Shown: positions 35,601-46,300, numbered from the stretch's first letter. The stretch: DNA of 64,000 bases from Gambelia wislizenii (GCA_030847615.1 JAUMIR010000002.1:242811809-242875808); one strand, 5' to 3'. Numbers and translations are program-made. Notes: generated by a model from the letters alone, not told the origin.

Positions 35601-38322
35601 AGAAAATTTTAAATTCTGTGACCAAAATATTTAATGCCATCAGCCATTTGACAATTGGGTCTGATGGACACTGGAGTCCAAAAACCTTTGGAGTGCCATG
35701 GGTTCCATAGTCTTGACCTAGGTGGTGCAATAAATTACTCCCTCCATTGTACTTCTGCCAGGAAGGACTGCCATGGTGTGGTGGTGCATTTCCAGGTCAG
35801 TTGTGAGTGTAGCCATCTCTCTTCCAGAGAAAAAGATGCCTGACTGGGTCATTTCAGACTAGAAAATTAGATTCAAATGGGTGAATTCTCTCTTCTGCAA
35901 AAATTGATTTATGCAATGTAAACAGCCCTGTCTAAAATTTGGAGTGTTTTTTATTATTTTTAAAAAAACTTACAATCATAGAGTCAGAAGAGACCACAAG
36001 GGCCATCCAGTCCAACCCCCTGCCATGCAGGAATAAACAATCAAAGCATTCCCAATAGAGGGCCATCCAGCCTCTATTTAAAAACCTCCAAAGGAGACCC
36101 CACCAGATTCTAAGGCAGCACATTCCACTGCCAAACAGCTCTTACTGTCAGGAAGTTCTTCCTAATATTTAGGTGGAATCTCTTTTCCTGTAGTTTGAAC
36201 CCATTGCTCCGTGTCCTAGTCTCTGGAGCCACAGAATACAAGCTTGCCCCATCCTCAGTATGACATCCCTTCAAATATTTAAACATTGTTATCATGTCCC
36301 CTCTCAACCTTCTCTTCTCCAGACTAAACATACCCAGTTCCCTAAACCACTCCTCACAGGGCATAATGGCTTCCAGACTTCCCACCATCCTGGTTGCCCT
36401 CCTCTGGACACAATCCAGCTTCTCAATATCCTTCCTGAATTATGGTGCCCAGAACTGGACATACTATTCCAGGTGAGGTCTGACCAAAGCAGAATACAGT
36501 GGCACTATTACTTCCCTCAATCAAGACACTATACTCCTATTGATGCAGCCTAGAATGGCATTGGCTTTTTTAGCTGTCGAGTCACACTGCTGACTCATGT
36601 TCAGCTTGTGGTCCACAAAGACTCCTAGATCCCTTTCGCATGTACTGCCATCAAGCCAGGTGTCACCCATCCTATAGCTGTGCATTCTTAGTTTTAGTGA
36701 TTGTTCTTTAAAAACCACACACACACACACACAATGCATTACTTGTTATTTTAATAACTATATATTAATAACATGTTACCTTTTAGTTAACTTTTTAATT
36801 AGTTTCTGAAATCACTTAAAAATTTTAAGTGGCCCAGAATTCTTCTCAAATAACATCTTCAAAGCCACAAACTTTATTTCAAAAAATAAGACATTTGAAG
36901 CAATGAATAGGTTACCTGCCACATGAGAAAAACCAAAAGGTAATGAAATTGCCAGTTGCTGTATTACTTTTACAGAATGTAATGTGCTACCGGGAACATC
37001 ATTGCCTGTAAGGTATTACTTCTAAGCTCTGTTTCTGTCATGGGGAAAGCTAGGTTAGGGCTGTCTCCTGCCACACTAGCTTGATATGTGTGGGTAGGTT
37101 GCACTGTAAGAGAAGAAAGAACTCTGTCATGCACCCACCTGCCTTTGGAAATCTCAGAGTCCAGAAACTGATTAGATTATGCAGACAAGCTGCTTTCTGG
37201 ACACATCCCAATATCAACTGCTCCAATGGATAAATTTTGAGGGCATGCAGCTGGGGTTCATTCTCCTTCCCCTCAGCCCTGCAGTCACACATTCAGCTAG
37301 GCAGAGATATAGATATATGCAGGCAATCTGTTGTTGCTGTTACTGTTGTTGCTCTAAAGAAACTTAATTGCAAAGCTGACCCCTACCTGAGGGTCCTGTT
37401 TAGATTTCTCTATTGCAGGAATGGGAATTGTGAAGCCCTCCAGATGATCGAATCATAAAGTTGGAAGAGACCACAAGGGCCATCCAGTCCAACCCCCTGC
37501 CATGCAGGAATACACATTCCCGACAGATAGCCATCCAGCCTCTGTTTAACCCCCCCCCCCAAGAAGGAGACTCCACCACACTCCGAGGTAGAGCATTCCA
37601 CTGCCAAACAGCTCTTACTGTCAGGAAGTTCTTCCTAATGTTTAGGTGGAATCTCTTTTCCTGTAGTTTGAACCCATCGCTCCGTGGCCTAGTCTCTGGA
37701 GCCACAGAAAACAAGCTCGTTCCTTCCTCAGTATGACATCCCTTCAAATATTTAAACATGGTTATCATGATATCTCTTAACCTTGTCTTCTCCAGGCTAA
37801 ACATACCCAGCTTCCCAAGCTGCTCCTCATAGGGCATGGCTTCTAGACCTACCACCATTTTGGTTGCCCTCCTCTGGACACATACCAGCTTCTCAATATC
37901 CTTCTTGAATTGTGGTGTCCAGAACTGGACACAGTATTCTAGGTGAGGTCTGACCAAAGGCATTATTGTTGGATGTTGTTGGACTGCCATTCCCACCACC
38001 CCCACCACTGTCTATGGTGGTCAGTCCTGATGTGAGTTGTTGTCTGATGCCTTCTGAGCAAAAGCAACATGTACCCCTTCTTCTTTATTATTTTCTGCCT
38101 TCCCCTCTAGTCCTTACCTGCCAGGTGTGGGTGTGATACACTGAAGAGAGCCGATCTATCCACAATCCACTCAGGATCCTTGGAAGCATGAGGTGGCTGG
38201 GTGCCAGGGCGTGGAGGCCCTTCCCATATTAGGTCGCCCATGAGGTAGAAGGTGCTGAGAAAGCCAGCAATGAGGCCCAGGTGGAAAGCCAAGAAGGAGC
38301 TTTTGGAGCTAAGGATCCCCAT
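26436..38322 (-). CDS. C1GALT1-like: Core 1 beta-1,3-galactosyltransferase (C1GALT1) family member, complete coding region in 3 exons
   Basis: Complement join of 38322-38118 (205 bp), 35137-34473 (665 bp) and 26657-26436 (222 bp, stop TAG at 26436-26438). The total is 364 codons, giving 363 residues, the same length as human C1GALT1. Family role: a Golgi type II membrane enzyme (GT31) that adds galactose from UDP-Gal to GalNAc-Ser/Thr to make core 1 O-glycan (T antigen). Visible: a short cytoplasmic tail and signal anchor at about residues 8-29, a stem, [12 protein letters not shown] at 81-92, the DDD metal/UDP-Gal motif in [10 protein letters not shown] (164-166), [12 protein letters not shown] (200-211), EDLALGQCM (234-242) and [12 protein letters not shown] (294 on). 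Possible N-glycosylation sites are NYT at 180 and NST near the C-terminus. The N-terminus and stem differ from true C1GALT1, so I call it a paralogue. Catalytic activity and dependence on the Cosmc chaperone are untested. Confidence 0.95.
27788..28400. mobile_element. Harbinger-like MITE, family B
   Basis: Ends gggcccgtctacacagtaaa and the reverse complement of aatcgtatagatgggccc. The core has attggctggctgag and gggggcggggct. Possible 3-bp target duplication TTA/ATA. Confidence 0.7.
28430..28830. repeat. Long fold-back (inverted repeat) element
   Basis: Two imperfect arms of roughly 180 bp meet near 28630. Paired blocks include gatcggaggcagcc with ggctgcctccgatc, cgtttcgtacgacg with cattgtacgaaatggg, aagctcgtaacact with agtgttacgagcc, and aaggactttttt with aaaaagtcctaa. 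Confidence 0.8.
28831..30487. other. Intron sequence, no feature recognised
   Basis: Part of C1GALT1-like intron 2. No exon, RNA gene or clear repeat boundary. Confidence 0.4.
30488..30720 (+). repeat. 5S rRNA-derived SINE
   Basis: ctgatcttggaagctagtca, ggttagcacttagatgggag and accgccaatgaatacc recall the 3' two thirds of 5S rRNA. It is followed by a common tail ending gcaggtgacttgaaggcaca. Confidence 0.85.
30748..31418 (+). mobile_element. Harbinger-like MITE, family A
   Basis: Begins gggctcatctatatgaagca and ends near tgttcaggcaacccc (about 31391). A TAA flanks both ends, which fits a PIF/Harbinger target duplication. The core includes aaaatccaacatggcag and gctccgccccctg. Siblings lie at 53474-54107 (inverted) and 61430-62070. 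Confidence 0.7.
32054..32262 (+). repeat. 5'-truncated Sauria-type SINE inside CR1
   Basis: aaggttcactcagccttcca through gctgaagagcggggtataaa and an A-rich tail. The CR1 text resumes at ...atattgagaagct on the right. Confidence 0.8.
32575..32996. mobile_element. Unidentified 422-bp insertion in CR1 with target duplication
   Basis: CR1 text stops at agatggccat (32565-32574) and resumes after agatggtcat (32997-33006), a one-mismatch 10-bp duplication. The insert contains two related segments (gaagaaggaaaactctaatc and gagaaggaaactctaatc). I do not recognise it. Confidence 0.7.
33109..33989. other. Intron sequence with a SINE/LINE tail remnant
   Basis: At 33420-33480, gtgagccatttggagtccca and gcatataaatgaa resemble a common squamate retroposon tail. 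Nothing else is recognised. Confidence 0.45.
33990..34361. repeat. 186-bp tandem duplication (two units)
   Basis: Unit 1 (33990-34175) and unit 2 (34176-34361) are collinear from ttaaagcagagcttcaaaaa to cccacatt..a.ccat, with about ten differences. They lie about 110 bp downstream of the C1GALT1-like exon 2 donor. Confidence 0.9.
34473..35137 (-). CDS. C1GALT1-like: C1GALT1-like second coding exon (catalytic domain)
   Basis: The acceptor is ttcctcttccttag just above 35137. The frame continues A-G-E-E-S-S and holds almost the whole GT31 catalytic domain, including DDD and GGAGYVLS. The exon ends ...YYPIVE at the donor GAG|GTAGGT, phase 0. Reading through that donor would give a false C-terminus (VGNHILL...) that lacks the CCSD block. 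Confidence 0.97.
35973..36710 (-). mobile_element. CR1 LINE 3' fragment
   Basis: Reverse complement of a CR1 end; the deduced peptide includes [13 protein letters not shown] and [20 protein letters not shown] with frame breaks. Confidence 0.9.
37446..37965 (-). mobile_element. CR1 LINE 3' fragment
   Basis: The inverted CR1 terminus (gaatcataaagttggaagag) continues to ggtgaggtctgaccaaa. It has a poly(C) run at 37550. Confidence 0.9.
38118..38322 (-). CDS. C1GALT1-like: C1GALT1-like first coding exon (signal anchor and stem)
   Basis: Starts [20 protein letters not shown] and carries a hydrophobic anchor ([18 protein letters not shown]). The start ATG has G at -3 and G at +4, a good Kozak context. 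The exon ends in phase 1 at the donor G|GTAAGG (38117-38116). Confidence 0.93.
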
Positions 38323-38376
38323 ACCACCTGGCTGTCTGGGGTGGAGAATTGCACGATGAGAGTAGGTTCACATGGT
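38323..38376 (-). promoter_or_regulatory. C1GALT1-like: C1GALT1-like 5' UTR segment with splice acceptor and ATG-TGA minimal uORF
   Basis: On the minus strand a pyrimidine tract (cttactcttgctccactacag) ends at 38377, an excellent splice acceptor. The exon therefore starts near 38376 and at least one 5' UTR exon lies upstream (higher coordinates). The first bases of this exon read ACCATGTGA: an ATG (38373-38371) in strong context followed at once by a stop (38370-38368). The main ATG is 46 bases further on. Confidence 0.65.
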
Positions 38377-38639
38377 CTGTAGTGGAGCAAGAGTAAGATA
38401 AGAGTGAGCAGCTTTGACCAGAGACATTGCAACCATACTGCTCCAAGCACCACAGAATCCAGACAAACTGGAAGCACAAAGGCAGACTACAGTGCTGTAT
38501 GGTGCTCCCAGAAGCCTCCCATCCAATGGAATGACCAGGTCATCACCTTATTAGCTTTAGTAATACTGGAGACTTTTGATGCTTCCTCCCAGATAACTGA
38601 CCGTGTCTAAACCCAACTAAAGATTTATCAGGGAGGGGG

Positions 38640-39600
38640 CACTAAAAATTAAATGCAACAGGTGAATTCTTTCACTAAAGCTGCAGTCTATCAATATATA
38701 TTGAAAGAGACTTACCAAGACACTAGCAGATCTAAAATAAGCAGGGAAGGTGACCTGAATATATTAATATCTGAGCCTGAATGGGCCACTATTTGGTCGT
38801 CTCCCCCACTGAAATCAAGGTCAGTCCTGACCAGAATTTTTTGAAGTTGATACACAAATGGTACATGACCCCTATCAGATTATCACAGATGGTAAAAGTC
38901 TTGTCGCCCTTATGCTTGTAGAGATATCTGGTCCCAGGGAACATATAATCACATGTGGATTGACTGCTCCAAAGTTAATTCATTTTTGGGATGAAGAGCT
39001 CGATCAGATTGCTTTAATTACTAACATAAAAATCAATTTTTTTCCAGGTCTCCTGTTACTTTCAATCTACACCACTGGTAATAAACTTACCAGTTCATTA
39101 CCAGACCCAGAACTTTGATTGCTTTTCTCTTGATGGCAGCTTGACTTGAATTGGCCAAAGCTTGGAAGGCAGGGCTTGTGTCCCAAGATGGAAAAGAGTT
39201 TGGGATCAATGGCTAATGGAGAAGCTGTCAGATAACAGGAATTATTACTTATTACAACAAAATAAAATATATTTTAATGAGAAATCGTTTCCCTTTATTG
39301 ATTTTACTAATACACATAATGCAATTGTTCACCCACCTTCCTCCCATTTGACATTATGATCCGATGTTGTCCAAATAATTTAATGTGTGCAGGATTATAT
39401 ATGTGCGATGCTATGGAATGTTCGTGCCTTCCATTTTAATGTGTTGTTTTCTTGCTCTTTTCTTGCTTTTTCCATTGTACAGTATTTTAGACCAATGTCC
39501 TCAATGTTACATTGTGTTTTTCCTTCATTCACTGTGCTTTTAGTTTTGTGTTTTCCATAAGAAAAAATTAAAAATATTATTAAAAAAACCAAAAACTAAA
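38640..39600 (+). mobile_element. L1-like LINE ORF2 C-terminal remnant
   Basis: Translated fragments HFWDEELDQIALITNIKIN and VPRWKRVWDQWLMEKLSD, then FNEKSFPFIDFTN, resemble the carboxy end of L1 ORF2. A short 3' UTR and A-rich end (ttattaaaaaaaccaaa) follow. Stops break the frame. Confidence 0.7.
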
Positions 39601-40739
39601 AACTAAATCTGCAGTCCTAGACACTGTTGCCTGGGAGTAAGTCCCATCTAAGTAGTCATGCATAGGACTGCATCGCTTATTTTCCATTTTCTTGTTGCCC
39701 AAAGAGACCAGCAAGGTGACTTGCAATGTTCTAAAAAATGAAATTCCTGTGCAAGGCTGGCCTTTCTTTTAGGCAAAGGAGGGCTATTTCCTCAGGCAGC
39801 AGATGTTGTGGGGAAGGAACAGCAGCCCAGCATCCATTCCCACTGATTCCTTGTCCATTCCTCTGTTGGAGAACAGAGAACTGTGTGCCACACAACCTGT
39901 CCTGCACACTCTGTACTGGTCTTATAGGTGAACCACCCTTATAGGTGGTAGAAGATACTGTCTTGGCACCAGTGTAGGGTGGAGGCAGGAACAGGAAAGG
40001 TATCCTTAGATTCCCAGCTATGCTGCCTCCAATACTGGATTTCAAACATCTTATTCGGGGTTGGACTAAATGACCTCTCAGGGTACCTTCCAACACCCTG
40101 ATGCTGTGAAAGTTCTTTCTCTCTTTCCTCTTTCCTCCCTCCAACCAGGTGGCAAGTTAAGTTTCTCTTTCTCCGCAAAGATATAACTACAGTGCAAAAC
40201 ATCAGACGCTTTGCTAAGCTGCAAGAGGAAGTAGCTACCCTAACCATATAGAAAGGCAGGAAGCATAGGCTGGTTTTGATCTGACTATGTGGTTATGCCA
40301 TAAGATGTTCCAAGAGACAGGTACACAAATAGGTCAGACCATTTTCTAGGCATGCACACCTGTATCTTGATGACATAGAGATGGGCATTCCAAAAGGGAC
40401 ATGGAAAATGCACTGATTGGTCATTCTATCTATGCTATGAATTCAGCCAAAACTTTAAAAGTGCTTGCCAAGTGTTTAATTTTGTCCTGAACTCTTTTCG
40501 GCACCCATTCGGACAAACGAAAATAAACTGAGCTTCAAATCAAACCACTGGTTGCCTGCCTTCCGTTCTGCATCTGTGAGCTGTTTCCTAAGGCAGAGGT
40601 AACACCAGTAAACGATCTAATCTTTTGCTGGGGCCTTGGACCTTTCTGTGCTGCCTGGGGTCTGGGGCCTCTTGAGCCTTCTGTCATGTCTGTAGCTGCT
40701 CCTTGCTCTTGGGCCTTGGGGTGGAAACATGTGGAAAAC

Positions 40740-41330
40740 TTCAAGTCCTTTCTAAACATGGTGGTGGAGGGGCTCTCACATCCTGCCATGTGTGGGTTGT
40801 GTGTGTAGCATGGGTGTGTGTGTGTAGTGTAGGGTGTGTGTGTAGCATGGGCTGTTTGTGTGTTTGTGCAATTGCATGGTGGCAGCAGAGGGGCTCTCAA
40901 TATGGGTTGTGTGTGTGTAGCATGGATGCGTGTGTAGTATGATGTGTGTCTGCACAGTTGCATATGGGGGCGGAGGGGCTCTCGCATCCTGCTGCGCATG
41001 GTGTGTGCATGCATGTAGCATGGTGTGTAGATGTGTTTAGTGTGTGTTTGTGTGTGTATGTGTGATTGCATGGCAGTGGCGGAGGAGCTCTCATGTCCTG
41101 GTGCATGTGGTACGTGTGGTTGCATGGTGGCAATACAGGGGCTCTCATGTCCTGGCGCACATGGTGTGTGTATGTAGTGTGTTGCGTGTGTGTTGTGTGT
41201 ACACACGGTTGCATGGTGATGGTGGGGATCTTGCATCCTGCCATGAGTGGTGTGTGTGTGTGTCTAGCACTGTGTGTGTGTCTATGTGTACGCACGGTTG
41301 CATGGTGGTGCCGGAGGGACTCTCGGCATG
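40740..41330. repeat. TG-rich minisatellite, about seven units
   Basis: Each unit has a GT-rich run followed by gcatggtgg...aggggctctc and, in most units, a ctgncat/ctggcgc segment (40758, 40873, 40963, 41068, 41129, 41210, 41299). Units are of uneven length, about 60-110 bp. Confidence 0.8.
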
Positions 41331-41689
41331 AAATTAGCCATCATAGTTGATTTGAAAGGTTATATATTAACGCATCAAATGATCATACTCTTGACATGTT
41401 TCCTAAGTGGTCAGTCAGCAGAATGGGAATGGAAACATAGAATCATACCAAAGCATTTTATATGTGCAGATAATGGTGTATGTTACACCAGGTATAGGTA
41501 GTCTATATATATAATTCTCTTGGGTATGTTGCCATTTCCAGTATGCTGATTGGCTGCTTAGGGAACTGACCAAACAATCACAGCTCTGTTGGGCAGCCAA
41601 TCAGCACATTGGGGGCAGGACCATGTAGATTCCAAACATGGCCGCCAGAGAGGGAGAGGGAGTATCATGGGGGTGGATGTGGTGTGTGC

Positions 41690-42840
41690 TGGAGTGCAGG
41701 GGGTGGGGGCCAAGGGGCAGAACGAGTGGAGGGGGGCAGAAAAAGCAGAGGGGGTAGCAGGGGGCAGAACAAGTGGAGGGGGCAGAAAGAGCAAAGCGGA
41801 GTGGCAGGGGCAGAACAAGCAGAGGGGGAGTGGCAGGGGGAAGAAAGAGCAGAGGGTAATGGCAGGGGGCCAGAACAAGTGGAGGGGGCAGAAAGAGCAG
41901 AGGGGCAGAAAGAACAGAGGGGGCAGCAGGGGCCAGAACATGTGGAGGGGGCAGAAAGAGTAGAGGAGGGGTGGGGGGCAGAACACGTGGAGGGGGAGGC
42001 AGGGGACAGAACAAGTGGAGGGGGCAGAAAGAACGGAGGGGGGAAGCAGGGGGGCAGAACAAGTGGAGGGGGTCAGAAAAAGCAGAGGGGCAGTAGGGGG
42101 CAGAAAAAATGGAGGGGGCAGAAAGAGCAGAGGGAGGTGGCAGGGGGGAAGAACAAGCAGAGGGGGAGTGGCAGGGGGCAGAACAAGTGGAGGGGGCAGA
42201 AAGAGCAGAGGGGGCAGCAGGGGGAAGAAAAAAACAGAGAGAAATAGCGGAGGGGGGTGGCAGAGGGGCAGAAAGAGCAGAGGGGGCAGACAGAATAAAG
42301 AAGAGAAGCAGGGGGGCTTAACAAGTGGAGGGGGCAGAAAGAGCAGGGGAGGGCAGTAGGGGGCAGAACAAATGGAGGGAGCAAAAAGAGCAGAGGGGGA
42401 GACAGGGGGCAGAACAAGTGGAAGGGGCAGAAAGAGCGGAGGGGGCAGCGGGGGGGGCAGAATAAGCAGGGGGGCAGAAAGAGCAGAGCGGACTGACAGG
42501 GGGCAGAAAGAGCAGAGGGGGCAGAAAGAACAGAGGGGGCAGCAGGGGCCAGAACAAGTGGAAGGGGCAGAAAGAGCAGAGGGGGTAGGGGGGTAGAACA
42601 AGTGAAGGGGGGACAGAAAGAGCAGAGGGGGTGGCAGGGGGCAGAACAAGTGGATGGGGCAGAAAGAGCAGAGGGGGCAGAAAGACCAGAGGGGGGAGGC
42701 AGGGGGGCAGAAAGAGCAGAGGGGGCAGAATGAGCAGCAGGGGGTGGCAGGGGGGCAGAACAAACGGGGGAGAAAGAACGGAGGGGCGGCAGGGTGCAAA
42801 ACAAGCAGCCGGGGGCAGAACGAGTGGCAGGGGGCAATTA
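41690..42840. repeat. G-rich polypurine minisatellite, about 1.15 kb
   Basis: Tandem variants of ggggcagaaagagcagaggg and ggggcagaacaagtggaggg, almost wholly G and A on the + strand. The minus strand has a long stop-free frame (Pro/Leu/Phe/Cys) only because the repeat lacks stop codons in that frame. G-quadruplex and triplex formation is plausible (inference). Confidence 0.95.
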
Positions 42841-44763
42841 AACCCACCAGCCTACCTCAAAGGGTTCTCATGAGGTCTCCTGGGCATTTTGGGGAGAGTT
42901 TTTAATGGTGTATGGTACGCCAAGTCCAGCTAGTTGAAGTGAAATCCAACTGCCCATCCATTGTGCCTCTGTATTTTCAGGGAAGACACACAATGCCATT
43001 CTGTCCTTCTCAGGCAACAAAATAGTTTAGGCCTAAAAATGCATTCAGTGTTAATTCCCAATCAATCTGAGCACCTCGTTGATCTCAACCTGATCTAAAA
43101 ATCCTGATCTAAAAATCCTCACAGTTGAATATATACATACTTCTTTCAGGCTCTCTGGAAATATTGATACACCGCAATTAACAAAGTAGATGCATTTGGT
43201 AGGCAGAAATAACATGGAAAAAATAGGGATGGGCTCCTGCACCACATAACAGAAGAGCAATTTAACATGTTTCAGCAAAGTTTTTTTCTAAAACTAACAA
43301 TATGTACATATGCAATGAAACAACCAGGTCAGCTAAGCCTTGCGTAACAAAAGAGCAACATTTTGAACCTTCTAGAGACCACTCAAAATAGTCTTCCAAA
43401 ATGCATCCACGGCCAAAGTGCTAGATCTCTGCTTACCATGCGGTGTGTGTGTGTGTGTGAGGGTGCCTGATAAGACAGGCTTATCTGCTTTCCTCTTTTC
43501 TCTCTGCTTTGCTATTCGCTCATGCTCAATAAAGGATTCTGGAGACTGATGCAGTTTCCCTTGCTTGATCGATGAAGTCACACACAGTTACAGCAGGATA
43601 GGTTAGAACAGATTTCCATTCTTTGCCAAATCAAGCTTCTATTGCCTTGTCTACTGCACACATGCCGCTGCAACCTGCTGCTGAAAGTCTGTGTTTCTCC
43701 AGCCCTCCTTCACCACCCTCCCAATGCCAAGGATACTAAAAAACATACAGTGAGACACAGGACAAGGAGGAAAAGGGAGGCGGGGGGGGGGCAGAAGGAT
43801 ACAAAGACACTTGGTAAAAAGGAGCTTCTTTGTCAGAGGCTTTGTTAACCAAGGCAGGCTCAAAATAACTGCACATGGACTCCCCTTGAGCAGGGGAATA
43901 CGTTTGTAGCATATTTCCAAACTTTAACACTCCCCTCCCCCCCACATCACTTTTGGGGCATCCTTCAGCCAAGCTCTTATCTGAGAGAGAAGGTGGATCA
44001 AGCCTGGGCTAAGATATTTAGCTGCCCAAGGCAAAAGGCAACATGCCATCTCTCTCCATTCACTGTGCAGAAGCTGCCTGGACTGGCACATGAATCATAC
44101 TTTGGCACAGAAGTGTTGACAAAACATCCTCCAATACACACTTAAGGGCAGTTAAGCTAAGGTCACAGGGCAGGCTGCATGGTATACACATACACACAGC
44201 TCTGTCCTCTAACACTTTGCCACCACTCCCTGCCTCTCAGTCTCGCTATGTCTAATTGTAGGGCTGGCCCCCATGGTGAAAACATTGTGTGTGAGATTCT
44301 GTTCTGGCAAATTGCATGGTAGGTTGCAGAGGTAGCAGTAGCAGCAGCAGCAGCAGCAAAAACCCAGTTCCATGTATTATTAATTAGATCAAAGTGTTTG
44401 CTAATTAATCCCCCAGCCCCAAAAGACTTACAGAACTAATTGCCCAATGAGTTGGCAAAAGCAGAGGCCCTCGGGGCAAGAAAGGCTGGCACTAGCTAGC
44501 GCAATGGAAAGTTCAAGTGCAGTGGGAGATGAGTACTGAAGTGGAGGGTAGTTATAGGGCAAATATATGATATCATTTATGCAAGCAGGTATATAAATAG
44601 CAGGACTGCAAATGGCAACCAAGAGCAATAATTTGGAATCCAACCTCTAATACAAACCACTGTAAGTTATTTTCCTTACCTGTGATCACTGCAGAACAAA
44701 ACAAGGGAAGGACAAGGAACAAAAAATGGGGTGCTACTGATTATACATACCTACATCTATATA
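42841..44763. other. No gene seen; short simple repeats
   Basis: (GT)n at 43443-43460, a G run at about 43783-43791 and a (CAG)n run at 44335-44358. No exon recognised. Confidence 0.45.
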
Positions 44764-44870
44764 TGGAGCCAGTGTTTGAGTGCTAGACTACAATTCTGCA
44801 GATTGGGGTTCGGATCCCCACCTAGCCATGAAAACCCACAGGGATTTTTGTGGGATTTTTCCCCAACTCC
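44764..44870 (+). repeat. tRNA-derived SINE, 5' part only
   Basis: gagccagtgtttgagtgcta and B box ggggttcggatccccac. The match stops after cgaaaacccac-like text. Confidence 0.65.
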
Positions 44871-45194
44871 TCTTCTTTGATTTTAATTGCATCCAAAAAA
44901 TTTAAATCCTACAAGACTACATCTCCCATTTAGACCTTCCCACCCTACACCAAAAGTGGCCAATGGTAAGGAACTGTGGGAGTTGTAGATCCAGCTGGAA
45001 GGCCAAATGTACCCCATTCTTATTCTATGTGAAGGGTTATGTGGTCATAGCTCAGTTTAGAGACAAAGAACCCTAGAAAGGGAGAGCCAAGGAGAGGTTT
45101 TTGAACTGCCAATTTCTACTTAAGCAACTGAACAGCAAGCAAGACACCCAGTTCAAAGTCCTCCCCACTGTACCATACTAATTGTGTGGTACAG

Positions 45195-46300
45195 TCTCTC
45201 TCTCTCTGGCTTTTCTTCACAAACGAAGATTCAGGAAGGACTCATCCTGAGCTTTCTGCAAGCTCGCTGATGACTAAAAAGGTCAATCCGAGATAAACAA
45301 GTCCGGTTGCAGAAAGCACAGCAGAAGGTCTCCTTGGGTGATGTTTCCGGGTTGTGATTCTTTCTGCGTTGTCGTTTCTCTTCAAGACTTGTTCGGCCTG
45401 AGTTCTCAAATAAGGCTGCAGCATTGTGGATAGTACATCTCCATGCCTCCCAATGTTGTTTCAGGGAGTCCTTGTATCGCTTTTCTGGAGCGCCCCTCTT
45501 ATGCTGACCTGTGGCGAGTTCACTGTAGAGTACTATTTTGGGGAGGTGATGGTCCTCCATCCTAGAAACGTGCCCTGCCCAGCGCAGCTGCGTTCTCAAT
45601 ATCATGGCCTCAATGCTGGTGATCCCTGTTTGCTTAAGGACAGCAACATTTGTCACATAGTCAGTCCAGTGTATATTTAGGATTGTGTATACACAGCGCT
45701 GATGAAAGCGTTTGAGGAGTCGTAAGTGTTGGCAATACGTGACCCATGTTTCAGACCCGCCCTGGTGGCGCAGTGGTTAAATGTCAGTACTGCAAGTCAC
45801 CACGTTGCAAGTTCGATTCCAGCGGGCTCCAAGGTTCACTCAGCCTTCCATCCTTTTGTAGGTTGGTAAAATGAGTACCCAGCTTGTGGGGGGCAATCAG
45901 CTAACACACATTGGAAACTGCTTTATGCAGTGTAGATGGGTAAATGGCTATTGCTTAAAACAGTTTGTAAGCCGCTCTGATAGCCTTGTGGCTGAAGAGC
46001 GGGATATAACTAACTAACTAAATAAATAAAGGAGAATAGACAGTACAGTACAATGGCTCTATACACACTGATTTTTGTGCTTCGCCTCAGGTGTTTGTTA
46101 CTCCAGACTCTTTTGTGAAGTCTTCCAAAAGCGCTATATCCCTTTGCTAATCTGCGATCGATCTCTTTGTCGATCTTGGCATCTGAGGAGATGATGCTTC
46201 CCAGGTAGGTGAACTGCTGAACGGACTTAAGCACAGAGTTGCCAATGGCAATGTGGGGATGATGGTGTTCGTCCTGTGGTGCAAGCTGGTAAAGAACCTC
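45195..46300 (-). mobile_element. LINE ORF2 C-terminal fragment with zinc-finger end, split by a SINE
   Basis: Minus-strand peptide blocks: VQQFTYLGSIISSDAKIDKE and AFGRLHKRVWSNKHLRRSTK (46010-46230), then ILNIHWTDYVTNVAVLKQ, RWAGHVSRMEDHHLPKIVLY and a final CCAFCNRTCLSRIDLFSHQRAC-type Cys2His/Cys motif (45230-45700). This is the familiar end of a non-LTR retrotransposon polyprotein; I cannot fix the clade. The SINE at 45754-46030 separates the two parts. Confidence 0.85.
45754..46030 (+). repeat. Sauria-type tRNA-derived SINE, full length
   Basis: A box tggcgcagtggttaaatg, B box gcaagttcgattccag, middle cactcagccttccatccttt, tail gccgctctgatagccttgtg and (aaat)n end. Inserted in the LINE fragment at 45195-46300. 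Confidence 0.9.

Larger units (their letters stand above)
35138..38117 (-). other. C1GALT1-like: C1GALT1-like intron 1 (3.0 kb)
   Basis: Lies between the first two coding exons. It contains two inverted CR1 fragments (35973-36710 and 37446-37965); the rest, including a short (AC)n at 36716, shows no coding sequence. Confidence 0.88.

Noticed and set aside
40535..41295. His/Thr-rich minus-strand frames
   Set aside because: They are translations of the TG-rich minisatellite.
41558..42847. A 429-codon open frame on the minus strand, rich in Pro, Leu, Phe and Cys
   Set aside because: It coincides with the polypurine minisatellite. The frame is open only because the repeat has no stop in that frame, and other frames are similarly open.
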